A DNA stretch of 64,000 nucleotides from NCBI GenBank assembly GCA_018806985.1, contig JADANN010000468.1, positions 5,006,072-5,070,071 of the forward strand, written 5' to 3'. This stretch comes from Angiostrongylus vasorum. Taxonomy: Eukaryota; Nematoda; Chromadorea; Rhabditida; Metastrongylidae. The notes under the pieces were generated by a model. That model had not been told where the DNA came from, ran no database searches, and saw only the letters and a program-made list of their open reading frames with translations. Made by a program: the position numbers and the translations under genes. Below are positions 46,752 through 58,975 of this stretch, piece by piece (position 1 is the first letter of the stretch; each line of letters begins with the position of its first letter).

Positions 46752-46757
46752 AATAAA
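46752..46757 (+). terminator. Polyadenylation signal of micro-exon gene
   Basis: AATAAA lies 28 bases after the stop codon of the terminal exon. Confidence 0.65.
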
Positions 46758-48508
46758 TATTAAATGTGAAATACATCCAGCCTAAAAACCAAAATTATGA
46801 TTCTTGCTAGTAGCACTTCCTACGTCAGATAATTACTATATTTCTGGAGAAAAGTTACGGCTTAAAAATATAATTCATTTTGTTTGAAGTCAAATGAAGT
46901 TCAACATAGCACGATTTGTCTTATTGACACAGTTGTTATCGACAGTGGAACTTTCGTAGAGACATCAGAATCTTGCACAGAATCCTTCTTGTGAGCATTG
47001 ATACACTGACAAAAGGCTTCTTCCTACATTACGACGTAAAGGTCTGGGTTTACGCTTGTGGATTATTCTGAATCCTTAGTTCATGCAGAGTAGCTGCTGA
47101 TCTGTAGGATGTTAACTGGGTGATAATGGCTGACAAGAGCTTAAATGAAATAGCTGCTTTCTTACGAATTTGTGTATTAATAACTAGTACAGTCGGAAAC
47201 ACTAACGTCGTAAAGAGACGTCATGTAGATGGAGCACAAGCTGGAACAACTGCCTAACTTGTAAGAGTGGCTCTATGTAGGACTAATGTGAAATACATGT
47301 CTACTCAAAGGAATTCTTTCATCTCTAGAATAGTTAACTATTGTTGAATTTCTGTCCAGTCTGTCACGGTAGATGAAAGCTTACCTTTAGTACTTATAGT
47401 TTATGGTTCAATAGAATCGTCAGAAGGAACAATTTACGTAGAGATTTTTCTTCTACAGATTTTCCAATATCCATTGTGCCTAAACCTTTGAAATGCGAAC
47501 AAACCATTCTTAGAACTGATAGATTCATTAATAGTAAAAAAAAATGCTGTTAACGTTTCAGCAGATATGTTCTGGATTCGCGAGAGTAGTCGTTTACTCT
47601 TGTGTCAGCTTTAAACCACATCTGAGAAATTCATTGAGACACTCATATTTCCAGAAAACTCCAGTGACTAGGATATTAATTCAAAAAAAAAACAGCTTGA
47701 AAAGAGCATTTTTTGAGAAAAAAAAAGGAGTTTTAGAGAGAATACCAAAATGAAAAGCTACCGTACTTGGTATTCTCGAATGCGTTGTAGGTTTAACAAT
47801 TGGGAAAGGAAATCGATTCTGTAGTTGAGTAGATATCTAAAGTAAACCATAGTTACTTCAACGTTCTATCATCTGCAAAACTTCTCTACGAGCTTCGTCT
47901 TCTATGCTAAAAAGTACTTGACATCTCTATTCGGAAACCCAACTGGGAGTAAACCAATCTCAGGAATCAGTGTTTTCTTGGCAGCACCGTAGTCCGTAAG
48001 ATGGCAAAGTTCTTTGTGCTTCATAAGGTCCGGCTACTGTCGGACCTGTCCAAATTTCAAGGGAAGAAAGTCTTTTTGGACCAAAAATTACCAATGAAAT
48101 GGAAATTGGATAGGTGTTTCACTATACATACGCTATTGCTAACGTTTAAAGGATCAAGGTAAAATTTGAGAAATGGACGTCACATTCTCATTGAGATTTC
48201 AAGTTAAGAGCGTAAAAAAGTAAAAAATCACCTGATTAAGCTTGATTTCGTCATTATATGACTATAATCAATGCTATACGGTAGTCGGACGTCCTGCAGA
48301 GTTAACCACTATCGTTTTGGCTAAATGCCGATGTAAGCCGTCCAAACCAACATTTTCATATGTTTGCGCGAACAGGATCTTCTTTCGATAACAGGGTTTT
48401 GTAGTATTAGTAAAAGATGTAAACGATAAGGTACTGGACTTAACGGCTTATAGAGAACTTCGTGAATCTATAGAGCGATCGCACTTGATGGGCGGGGATT
48501 TCCGTCTC
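46758..48508. other. Intergenic between micro-exon gene and collagen
   Basis: AT-rich and without recognisable coding exons or repeats. It should contain the collagen regulatory region. Confidence 0.45.
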
Positions 48509-48516
48509 TATAAAAA
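48509..48516 (+). promoter_or_regulatory. TATA box of collagen gene
   Basis: TATAAAAA lies about 92 bases upstream of the collagen ATG, just after a GC-rich patch (ggcgggg). Nematode cuticle collagens are commonly driven by TATA promoters in moult-linked pulses. Confidence 0.55.
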
Positions 48517-48600
48517 CAAATCGCCTCCACAGAAAACGATACCCTTGTCAATATTTTATCTCACTTGTTCGAAGTTTCATGTCCACGGAATTTTTAGCCG

Positions 48601-50975
48601 ATGTCTCATACATCACTTACCATCGTCATGGCAGGAAGTGCAGTTTTCACTATGACTGCATTAGTGACTAGTGTTTGGATGTTCATGGATTTGGGAAGAT
48701 TCGAGGAGAATTTTATGAATGAACAACTGATTTTTAAGGTACGTCAACCATTTCACTAAAATTAAAATCAACAATGACGAAAAACAGAGACTGGACACTA
48801 TCTTTTCTCTTGTCCTTCCTAAGTTAACATGAAAAGTCACAAATTTACACATTAAGCGCACTACAAGGAGCTAAGTATAACTAGGTAACAAAAAAGTCAA
48901 CGAACGAAATGAAAACAGCCAGAATCGCATCACACCCAGAAGCGAATTTTGATCGAGCCATGTAGGTTGGCGATTAGTGATAAACGCGTTCTTCCTTGAT
49001 CAATGCCTGAGGGTTGCGCCATGCATTCGAATCTATTCATGGCACCATAGATGTAACTGAAAGCATACCTGGCCTGTATAGTGATTTGCTGTGGCTTATC
49101 GATCGAACCAACGACCACAAATGCATTCCATGTCACCTTTATCCACTATGCTACATAAGTCCAGAAGCTAACTTATTTTTGAAATATACAAAAACTTCGA
49201 AATCATTCCCTACAGTTTCATTTTCACACCAAAAATTAGCAGCTTAATGTAACCATTCCATAAATAACGAGGAAAGGGGAAAATCCAGGAAAATTCGAAT
49301 GAGATTTGGAGCAAGATGATGTCGGATGATCACCATCGTATTGCTCGCGGCACAAAGCGCTATCGCCAGAGTAATAAACGGCAACACGGAACTAGAACCG
49401 CAAAAGAAGGCAAGTCTTCACAAAAAAAATTTCCTCTTAAATCCAAAGTAAAGATGTATTCTTTGCAGAACACAGTGACAGTAGAAGAGGGCCAAATGGA
49501 GGGGGAATCATTGACGACGTAGTAAGCGGTGGCGGTAGCCCCACATCATGCAGTAAATCAGATTTGCTTGGGAAATAATTCCACTTCACTAACATATTTC
49601 ATAGCAATACCATTAAATGAAATATTCTTCGTTCTTACTAATACAATTTCAGTATGCCCTGTGCTGTCGTGTCCTCCTGGGGCAGCAGGACCTGCAGGTT
49701 CCGATGGACTACCTGGAGGTAAGCGGATATCGCTTTCTAAATCGTCAAAAATTTCGACATCAAAAAAAGATAGCTTCTCTTTGAGTAGTTAATAAGTGTT
49801 TCTTCGATCGTTTTCTTCCAGTCGTTAGTAATTAAATCTGGAATTAACAGAGGACGGTACGCCAGGGGAAGATGGAAGACACGGCTTAGACGGAGGCGAC
49901 ATGGGTTTCAATGCAGCGCCAGAGAACTGTATCAAGGTAAAACTTGTGGGAAAAATACTTCTACTCTATGCTGCATCACTCCAATTTTCACAATTTAGTG
50001 TCCGGCCGGTCAGCCAGGTCCAACTGGACCAGATGGTCCACCTGGCCCTTATGGAAATCAAGGTGAGGTAGGCGAGCCTGGAGCTGAACCAGAGTTTGGA
50101 GAAAGTGGACCACCTGGACCTCCCGGACCACCTGGGCAACATGGAGCTCCTGGAATACCAGGACCTAACGGAGAACCAGGACAAAGTGGACAGAAACATA
50201 TGCGAGGACCTCCTGGACCACCAGGTCCACCAGGTCCACCGGGAGATTCTGGATTAGGTTTGTTATAAAACACTAGTCAATCTTAAACGTGTATAAAACA
50301 TTACTTTCGAAATTTTCTACGTTCCAGAAGGAGACGCTTACGTTCAAGCGCCGTCTGAACCAGGCCCGCCTGGACCTCCAGGCCCTCCAGGAAAAAGATG
50401 GCATACCTGGAGGAATAGGGATTCCGGGGCCACAAGGAACAGAGGGACAACCCGGGCCCGATGCAGCATATTGCCCATGCCCGTCGCGAACAAATAGTTA
50501 TTTGGATACAAGAGATCCTGATTTATATGTAAAAGAAGGCAGCACAAAGAAACCTTCCTCTGTTGTTTCCAATGACGGCCCACCGTCTAGAGGCGCTTAT
50601 GTTCCACTGGGTGGTGGATCAGGGAAATCATATGCAACTGGTGCTAAAGCAGATTACGTAACCGAAAACGGTGACAATAGACCTCCTAGGGGAGCTTTTG
50701 TAACCATGGCTTCTTCAGAAAATCATGAAGAATCTCCTGCCATGAAGAATTCTCGAAAACGTCCATCTGCCCAACATGTGGCACAACCGCCGTCTATTAG
50801 ACCAAATCGTGAAGCTGAAGTTCCTTCATCTGATGGATCTGATGACGACGGCAGCAATATCACATTCAATAAAGCACCTAAAACCCGTCAAGCACAAGTG
50901 TCAAGAAAGCAAAACGGAAAAGTTCGTAGAGATTCCATGAGAAGAAGACACCTGAGAAGAAGACACTACTATTAA
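48601..50975 (+). CDS. Cuticle collagen with long basic C-terminal tail
   Basis: Cuticle collagens are secreted, cleaved and cross-linked into the nematode exoskeleton. Exons: 48601-48738 (hydrophobic [16 protein letters not shown], the Col_cuticle_N domain), 49289-49370 ([11 protein letters not shown], then a basic [10 protein letters not shown] stretch fitting the RxxR cleavage site), 49653-49718, 49851-49936, 49999-50257, 50328-50975. The exon 2 end at 49370 is the choice that keeps phase with exon 3; a longer open exon 2 runs to 49521. Gly-X-Y blocks are bracketed by Cys pairs: [20 protein letters not shown] and AYCPCPSR. After the last pair comes a tail of about 170 residues with [10 protein letters not shown] and PPRGAFVTM motifs and an Arg-rich end, longer than in most cuticle collagens. 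One extra A at 50392-50396 breaks the Gly-X-Y frame inside exon 6. An in-frame stop (TAG) precedes the ATG, fixing the start. Expected length about 425 aa. Confidence 0.9.
48970..49130 (-). mobile_element. SINE family 1 fragment in collagen intron 1
   Basis: The stretch from ttccttgatcaatgcctgag to ggcctgtatagtgatttgct is the reverse complement of the family 1 tail. Confidence 0.5.
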
Positions 50976-51088
50976 ATGACATCCAAAAAAAAGAAGCAGT
51001 CAAAGAAATTGAAAATAAAATGATAATTTTTCCTTGAAATTGTTCACTTCTTTCTCGATTTTCTTTCAATACTCTTAACTGATTTATG

Positions 51089-51094
51089 AATAAA
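51089..51094 (+). terminator. Polyadenylation signal of collagen gene
   Basis: AATAAA lies 114 bases after the collagen stop. A second candidate, inside gaaaataaaatg near 51015, is closer. Confidence 0.45.
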
Positions 51095-51204
51095 TGGCAT
51101 ACGATGTGACTTCTTGCTATCAATCGGTGAAGAAAGAACTGTTGTATCGTGATCATAAAACTATTTGGAATTCATGAATTTGTTCTAACACTATACTAAA
51201 AACC

Positions 51205-52505
51205 TGTAAGGTAAACCTGTACCACCTGTCACCCGTCCACCCGTTGATCACGAGTGACTCAAGCGAGCGCAAACAAATCTTCTACTTCCACCATTTGCGT
51301 GCAGAAGCAGCCTCGTTTCTGCTCGATCAAGGGATGTCATTGAGCACCACACATTCATTCTATGGTTTTCGCAACGAACTCTGAACACCGGGTCGGTGGT
51401 CTTAGTGTTGTGAGTTTGACGTCCCAAGGAATCCAGTTGCTAACGGCTTTTCTCAGCGGTTCCCGTTCATATGCATTCTGTGTCCGCCCCATCTTATCTT
51501 AGACAGTTTGGCCCATAGAACGGCTTCTTAGACTTCTGATGGTTGACGCAGATCGGAGTTTCGGATACCTTCTTTCATTTGTGTAAGACGGGATACCACT
51601 AGCATCGTTCTTTCGACAGCGCGTTCAATAACGCTGCGTGATCTTTCGTCCTGCTTACGCAGCGACCAGATTTCTGACGCATACGTTAAGGCAGGAAGAA
51701 TCGTGGAGTCCAAGTAATCGTGAATGAATTTTTCCATTGCCTTTCTAGAAGTCTGTTCCATCTCGGCGTCGGAACGCCATTGTCCTGTTCTTGTAATTGG
51801 CCAAATTTTTCGTGAGCTTCACGAATACTCTTCTCAGACTCAGTAGCTTTGCCATAACTACTGCTCTTAGCTTTTAAGATCTTATTTTACCACCTTTCTG
51901 CAGTGTTTTCGAAATTCAGACCTGAGTTTGCGATTGCATATGGCGTTCGAATCCATACCAGCGTATCACCTCGAGAGTTTCTGAAGATAGATGTCTCTTG
52001 TTTAATTTCGAACTCTCAGCTTTCATACGCGCTACCATGAAGATGTTGAAGTAGCCGATCGTATTTCTTGTTCATGTTATCAAGAACTTCCTAACGATTT
52101 AGTGCCTCATCGTGGCTGGCAGGTGTTCCTGGATGTCGGACTGCGAGGTACAGTGTGGAAATTCATCCCCCAGAAGGGTCTCGCAAACACCCAGCTAAGC
52201 GTAAACCAATACCAGGATCCACCACCGTCCTGGTATCAAACTGGTCGCATGGTGACCAATCTCCTTCTGATTCAAAAGGGCGGCGACTGCCTGTTGTGAT
52301 GACGACATGGGGCAGACTTGGGCCTGGGTGACCTCGACACTACAGGGAATCACAATGGCTAAAGCAGCTAAATTCCGAAACAATGGAAATTATGCTAGGA
52401 CCCGCACAACCAGTGAAGACGGACCATCCAGGTATCCAAGTAAGTATGTTATCAAGAGCGGCATCTTCCCAACAGTCGACCAATGAACTGAATAAATCCC
52501 AGTTT
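51205..52505 (-). mobile_element. RTE family 1 copy with nested insertion
   Basis: The 3' part of a family 1 element (51230-51760, LDSTILPALTYASEIWSL) and a more 5' part (51760-52085, matching 25400-25660) follow the collagen gene. The copy is interrupted at 52086-52445 by a short element and resumes at 52458 (ggcatcttcccaacag, matching 25673). Confidence 0.75.
52086..52445 (+). mobile_element. Short non-autonomous RTE family 2 derivative
   Basis: A 360-bp element flanked by a perfect 12-bp duplication, atgttatcaaga (52074-52085 and 52446-52457), which fixes both ends. Its first 300 bp match the leader of the family 2 RTE (59140-59380) and its last 60 bp match that element's 3' end (62130-62190), finishing in an aagtaagt tail. 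It is inserted in an RTE family 1 copy, so it moved after that copy arrived. Confidence 0.85.
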
Positions 52506-53784
52506 AGTCAATTCAATGATTATTGCTAAGCCATTTCGATGTATACTTATGATCATGTGTAGAAAGAAAAAAGCTCAAATGCTATAATACATGGCGCCCA
52601 AGATTTTCAGTTTTGCAAGACTGACCTGCATAATGGTTAACTTACGAATTTATCTCGATCTGGATAATCCGAATTTGAGCACATTAATAACTTGACGTTC
52701 CTACCCAGCTCATTTAACCCTCCTGGCAGCAAATCGGCGTCAGACTTGTCTTAGGAGCTTTGTACCGAACATAAAGATCGGCGAATATGAGTGGTGAAAA
52801 CTTGGGAACACTCTAACATAGCTATCTCAGGATTCCAGGAAGCGAATCCACACGCCAATCCAAAGATATATATGGATAACGGATACGAGGCAATAAATAG
52901 AATGAAAGAAGTTCTCGGATCTGCGCAATGTTTTAGGATAATCGATTGAAGTACAGTATAACATGAAGAGACAAATAGGTGAGGTAACATAAATAATAAA
53001 TACGCGTTAAAGACTACGGTTAAAGATGGTCACTCTATCTTTCGTAGTGTATTAGACGTAGAATGACTACTTCATAGTTATAGCGCTCCAAAGCTAATTC
53101 AAGCAGGCAGCTAGAAGGAAAACCACAGACAGAATGGGAGTGGTTTTGACACGACGGAATAGTGTTTCTGAGTGTAAACATTGACAGTCTGTCCCGTAAC
53201 TATTTTATTCGATATTTTGACAGTTCCTGACCATTTCCGGACCCTCTCAACTTTTTATTCATACAGGTCTCTACAAGAGGTCCTGTGCTAGTCATAGCAT
53301 ACATATTTTGAACTGAGAAACCTTCGGATGAAAGGTGAGTTTATAATCAACTAGTCTTTCAACATCACAAAAAAAACACAACGTACGAATATTTGCGGCA
53401 TCGTATGTACACAATTTTATGATTACCGTATCTTCTACGACGTTCGTTGTTGCTACTTAAATAAGTTGCATTCGGCAGTTATGATAAGCAGTAGGTTTAG
53501 AAGTAAGCAGGCTAACATCCTACTTTGCGGCAAAAAGATAGATGACTGGAAGGATCCTAAGATGTTGAAACGAGATAAACCAGACGAAAAATCGCTTATG
53601 GAGTGTGTTATGGCTTCACCTATGTGGCTATCAATGATAAGAGTATGCTGACGAGCTTACGTTTTCTGCAGTTGAAATCTTAGATGGCTTGTTATAAAGC
53701 ACACAACTGTGATACTACATGAGATTTGAGACATGAAAGGATGCAGTAATGCATCCTATATTGCCACCTAAATCAGGTTATAAT
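52506..53784. other. Intergenic, no supported feature
   Basis: Short frames only. No splice-supported exon or repeat was recognised. Confidence 0.45.
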
Positions 53785-54112
53785 CACAATTATGCTGGGA
53801 TATTTGCGAAACTCCGGACCGCTGGTGTCTGTGGGGTGGATCGAACCCGCTATTACTCTTTCTGGGGGGCTAACGGGTTCACGACCGCAACAACCGAGTC
53901 CTTATTTTCGCCTTTCTCTCAGCCGTTTTATCAACCTATAGGTACCATCAGCAATCACCCGTCAACGAGATTGATCTGGGGAGCACAAGTCGGCAAGAAC
54001 CCAGTTAAGCTGAGGCTACAGTCGAAATCACAATATAATCACTTTTTATTTACTGCCTATTCTTTTCTCATGGCAGGGTATGATGTTAGATACAACCACA
54101 ATGATGCCAAGT
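53785..54112 (-). mobile_element. SINE family 2 long copy
   Basis: From ctgggatatttgcgaaactc through caatcacccgtcaacgagat to tactgcctattcttttctca. It gives the full unit of about 330 bp and is followed by an RTE family 1 fragment. Confidence 0.6.
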
Positions 54113-54195
54113 AAATGAAGCTAGACCAGAAATCTGGGATAAATTCTGCCCCCGACCAGTCAGTAAATGCGCTATCAGTCCATTTTGGGATGAAC

Positions 54196-54480
54196 CGTTC
54201 ACCTGTATCATCTGCAGTCCCGTTGATCGTCGAGTAAATCGAGTGGGTGCCAGTAAATCTTCCTTTCTTCCCTGTTGCGTGCAAGGGTAGCCCACTGGGT
54301 TCTGCTCGCTCTAGGGACTCGTCGAGCATCATATCTTTCTTGTAGGCTCTTCGTGAAGAACTCTGACCATCGAGTCGGTGGTCTTTCTGCAGTGCGTTTA
54401 GCATCTCGAGGAATCCAGTCACTAACGGCCCTTGTCCATTGGTTGTCATTCATACGCATTACGTGTCCGGCCTACCTTAT
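54196..54480 (-). mobile_element. RTE family 1 3' fragment
   Basis: The last 280 bp of family 1, reading [17 protein letters not shown] sequence on the minus strand and ending in the cacctgtat tail at 54199. It lies just downstream of a SINE2 pair and upstream of the prolidase gene. Confidence 0.7.
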
Positions 54481-54710
54481 TAATGAACCGTTATCATATC
54501 ATACTGATAACGGCGCTTTTTCTCCAATAAGGGCTAGGCATCTGCTTACTGCTTTTTTTCTATTCGTCAGTAATCAGTTTGGCTTATAATCCTATATATT
54601 GCTTTAGCCAGTTCATTAAGCCATTTATTTGGAGATTTTCTGACAGAGAATAGGCCACACTGATCCATTTTATTAATAAATGACTTACTATTTGTTTCGA
54701 TCGGTTTTTT

Positions 54711-54714
54711 TTAG
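54711..54714 (+). promoter_or_regulatory. Probable spliced-leader acceptor of prolidase gene
   Basis: A run of T ending ttag sits directly against the ATG at 54715. A perfect 3' splice site with no upstream coding exon is the usual sign of SL trans-splicing in nematodes. That trans-splicing occurs here is inferred. Confidence 0.5.
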
Positions 54715-57543
54715 ATGTCATTCAGTCGTGGAGCGAATACGCTAAAAGTGTCGGCAAAGCTATTTGCTGACAATCGAGCTCGTCTTGTGGAAACGTTAAA
54801 GGTCCTAAGAGTAGTTTACTGTTTCTTTGTTAGCAGTACTGATTGCAATCCTGACAGAATATGTTGTGCTCTGCTGCTTACAGGGTGTAACATCACCAGG
54901 AAGTGTCGTACTTCTGCAAGGAGGAATTGAGAAGAATCGCTATAACACTGACGCTGAAGATTTACCATTCAGACAGGTTTCCGCCAGCATTAAATAATGA
55001 GAAATATTGAGCTCATCTTAAGTCACGTGACACTCCCATCTTAGGAATCATATTTCTTCTGGACTTTTGGTGTACACGAAAGCGATTTCTATGGAGTGAT
55101 TGATGTGGACTCGGGAAAATCATGCCTCTTTCCACCTATTTTGGATCCAAGCTATGCTATTTGGGATGGAAAGTTAGCTCTACGTTTGCGTTGTCTTAAT
55201 TCATTAATGATGTATTTGACAGTTCACCTAATATGTCGATATACTACTTGGACAGTTTGATGGCCCGGCTTCACTGGTTGTGCGGACCCCAGCACAAATT
55301 CCATTTTTTCGGAGTTTTGCTGATTTAGCTGTTGTGGTTCTCTGGACTTCCGGGGTCAGCCTAGCCAAAGTGTGCCCCAGGTCGTCACCAGCACAGGCAG
55401 TCGCCACGCTTGTGGATGAGAGGGAGATTTGCCACCATGCGACTGGTTTGATATCAGGACAGTGGTGGATCCTGGTATTGGTTTACTCTTAGCTGGGCTT
55501 CCTGATGGAAACGACGGACTCCTTCACAGCTTAGGAGGTCCTGCCGAGGAAATGAATCCCTCTCTGCATATCGCAGCCAGACACCCAGGAACACTTCCTA
55601 GCCACGACGAGGCGCTAAACCATTGGGAGGTTGTGTTAGTATAATACGTATTAATTTTACCACCCATACTTCCATGACTTTATTGCATTTTGCTTCAGAA
55701 TTAACGACGAAATTTGGTTTAAAGATAAGTACGAGGTCGATGAAGTTCATTTCAACAAGGAAAGAATCATAAGTGACCATCTTCAAAAACTCAAAGCGAA
55801 AAAGGTTTTGCTTCTGGTCGGTTTGAATTTTTCTGCAGTTGTTCGCATCTGAATAGTAACAAATCCTTTGCAGAAAGCACTAAACACTGATAGTGGCAAC
55901 ATCCTTGAACCTCCTTCGTTCCTTGGGAAGGAATTGTAGGTTTGCTTAGATGTGGGCTGTTTTCGATCACATTTCTTGCTATAACAAGTCACCATACACT
56001 CCAATTTCTGGATTTTAACTATATAAGCGATCTTACTTGTTTAGATTTGATATCGACGTGAATAAATTGTATCCTGTTATGGCCGAACTGCGTGTTTTTA
56101 AAACGGATAGAGAGTTAGAGGTCACTTTTAGGAATGTCTATGCTTTTTGCAGGTTTCTGAAGACGAGGACATAATGTCGGTCGTTTAATTTGAATCCAAT
56201 TGAAGACTTCTCTATCGTTGTTTACTTTTGTTAGGTTATGAGATACGCCAGTAAAATTGCCTCGGAGGCTCATCGTGCCACAATGAAAGCAGTGCGCAAT
56301 GGACTGTATGAGTACCAGATGGAGAGCGTTTTCCGTCATACATCTTACTACCATGGAGGTTGTCGTCATCTGGCCTACACATGTATCGCCGCGTCGTATG
56401 TTCTTTTTTGTTCAATAAAGATGTTTCTGAGAAATTCGCAAAGCTTGGACCTTGGGCCAGATCGAACCCCGATTACTCTTTCCGGGTGCACCCGTGTTAT
56501 AGCGTTAGGTAGAAAACTAGCTGAGAGAGACGCAAAGCAAGGACCTCAGTGGTGCAATGTGTAATACGCAACACTTTTGCCAGGGGAGACAACAGTTCAA
56601 TCCTTCATTACGGACATGCAAATGCCCCTAATGAAAAGCAGATTAAGGATGGTGACATGTGCTTGTTCGATATGGGACCGGAATATAATTGCTATGCCTC
56701 TGACATTACCACATCGTTTCCTGCAAATGGAAAATTCACTGATAAGCAGAAAATCGTCTACAACGCAGTTCTTGACGCGAACCAAGCTGTATTCAAAGCG
56801 GCTAAACCGGGTGTTCGATGGACGGACATGCACATCCTTGCTGAAAGGGTCATACTCACTCATCTCAAAAATGCTGGACTTGTCACAGGTTCGTTACCGT
56901 AATGTACCTAGATAAATGTAAGACGTTCTGCACAAAAGCTCTCATGTTTCCACTTTTGATTCGGTGCTTCTTTTCCCAATATTGTTTTCAAAATACACCT
57001 ATTTCCGGTGACGTTGACGAAATGGTACGCGCTAGATTGGGAGCCGTATTCATGCCTCATGGTCTAGGACACTTCATTGGACTTGATGTTCACGACTGTG
57101 GTGGTTATCTAGGGGATGCCCTACCTCGATCGAAGCTTCCTGGTTTAAAGAGCTTGCGCACAACAAGAACGCTACAGGAGAGGATGGTACGCATCGATAG
57201 ACATGTCCTAGTTATTACCACCTTATACTACTATTCAAAAACTATGTGGACGTAATTTAAGGTTATCACAATTGAGCCGGGTTGCTACTTCATAGATACA
57301 CTTCTGGATGCTGCACTAAATGATCCGAACCAAGCCAAATTTTTAGTAAAGTCAGAAATTGATAAATATCGTGGACAAGGCGGGGTCCGGATTGAAGACG
57401 ATGTGGTAATATGGGCCAAAGGCAACGAAAATATGAGTGATCTGCCAAGAACTGTAGAAGAAATTGAACGTTTTATGCGAAGTGAGGAATTCAACGATGC
57501 CACCATACAAAAGAGCATCAGTCACCACTTACACAAAAGTTGA
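54715..57543 (+). CDS. PEPD: Xaa-Pro dipeptidase (prolidase)
   Basis: Prolidase cleaves dipeptides with C-terminal proline in the cytosol, using two Mn ions, and recycles proline from collagen breakdown. Exons: 54715-54801, 54884-54976, 55045-55172, 55699-55804, 55874-55935, 56045-56120, 56235-56395, 56584-56888, 57008-57186, 57262-57543. They join to 1479 nt, 492 aa, almost exactly the human length. All five metal ligands of the pita-bread fold are visible: two Asp in [18 protein letters not shown], His in [12 protein letters not shown], Glu in ITIEPGCYF and Glu in [29 protein letters not shown] and [17 protein letters not shown] also match the family. All phases agree. One splice site is odd: exon 9 is preceded by tttccg instead of tttcag. 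Intron 3 holds a short RTE-derived element and intron 7 a SINE2 remnant. Confidence 0.95.
55255..55640 (-). mobile_element. Short non-autonomous RTE family 2 derivative
   Basis: Reverse-oriented copy filling most of prolidase intron 3, from tacttggacagtttgatgg to gaggcgctaaaccattggg. The flanking splice sites are intact. Confidence 0.75.
56425..56560 (-). mobile_element. SINE family 2 remnant in prolidase intron 7
   Basis: ttcgcaaagcttggaccttg, cagatcgaaccccgattac, then ctagctgagagagacgcaaa, matching the family from tail to head. It ends about 25 bp before the exon 8 acceptor. Confidence 0.5.
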
Positions 57544-57655
57544 CCTCCATTTATTTCCTTCCACAAGAAGTGATCGCATCCATTCCAACCCCTCCCTATA
57601 AACGTTACTTCAAATAATAAGTGAACTTTTCGTTGCCTCTATATTAAATGACTTT

Positions 57656-57661
57656 AATAAA
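57656..57661 (+). terminator. Polyadenylation signal of prolidase gene
   Basis: AATAAA lies 113 bases after the prolidase stop, in AT-rich 3' sequence. Confidence 0.55.
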
Positions 57662-58975
57662 AAGTCACAGAAATTGCAGCGATACAACAACAGTAGAGGA
57701 GCGACGACTCTTAGAAGCCTTACACTCAACTTTTTTAAAACATGAACCTCGCGGACCACAACCTCCAACTACTTCATGAATAGACACAGAAATTATACGG
57801 AAGCAACAAAAGCAAAAGGGCGAAATCTGTTGCACATTCAGCAGCCCATTTTTAAAATACGTTCGTGAATTACGGCCTTAGACCTTTTCTGTTGCCACTA
57901 TATGTGGTTCGACATCTGAGCACAGGTGTCTTTCCAAGCCATATCATTGCTAATAGGGTGGGAAGTCTATCAGACTGGCCTACTTCTCGTTAAGTGCTCG
58001 TTTTTTAAAGCCTGCAAACAATATAGTAATGATGTGGGCAAGTGCAAGTAGAAAGCATGGCTTTATAGATGCCAACACAACTTCCAGTAATAATTCCATG
58101 AACATACTACAGAATCAAAAAAGAAACTTCAAACAATTATGGTGACAGTATTTTTCAAACAGTACGTTAACATTTGCAGTACAGAAATCATAACATGAAA
58201 AAACGAGATGCAAACGATATACCGGTGTTGGTGGCCGAGAAAGGAACTCAGCAACAACCTCCGAGCTGTTCCTGGTAGACCTGGAAGATGAAATGTGCTT
58301 GCGTGGTGCTTACTGCGCAAAACAACATTGGCAGAGAAAAACGCTAAACACTTGTAACTCAACCACAAAGAAACCAGGTGCTGATAAACCCTTGTCGGAT
58401 GCCCTATGCACTACATCGTTACAAATTGTAAAGGTAACTAGATGCACATCTGTTGTATACAATGACGCCTCATGCTCACCAAACAGCTAAAGGAGTTGAG
58501 GGGTTATGAACATGACAGAATTGTAGAAGAAACTTTTTCCTATTGTTCTATGATTATGAATGGATATGAATGCTACCACTTGCTGCATTACTATGATCCC
58601 TTATGCAAATACACTGCTGTGAATACTTTTACTAAGTATTTTGCACAATACGTCAAGTCTACCTTGGTGTTCTCCGCGTCCGAACATTCTGTGCAATGAC
58701 CAGAGTGATTAAAATGAAGTAGCAATAAATTGTTAGTTAAACTAGCAGTCAATTAACTCTTTCGGGAAAAGATTCCCTGTAAACCATTAAGTATAAACAA
58801 TAGCTTTTCTGGTCCTATTCCTATTTTGATTGGCTTTAGATATGCTATTGATTGAATATACATACAGCGGCAAAAAAAAACTCTGGAACCCAGAAAACTG
58901 GACATGGACACCATACTGTCCACATCGTCGTTTGGTCCAAACCGATACGGACACCACAGTGTCCATACAAGACTT
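57662..58975. other. Intergenic after prolidase
   Basis: No coding exon was recognised on either strand. The minus-strand frames at 58129-58368 and 58753-59212 lack splice or family support. Confidence 0.4.

Noticed and set aside
48640..48670. [12 protein letters not shown] resembles the micro-exon motif STMTAV
   Set aside because: It is the normal hydrophobic part of the cuticle collagen N-terminal domain, so the likeness is chance.
49289..49521. Collagen exon 2 extended to the gtaagc donor at 49522
   Set aside because: It leaves two bases and puts exon 3 out of the Gly-X-Y frame; the donor at 49371 keeps phase. It remains an alternative if an unseen exon lies between.
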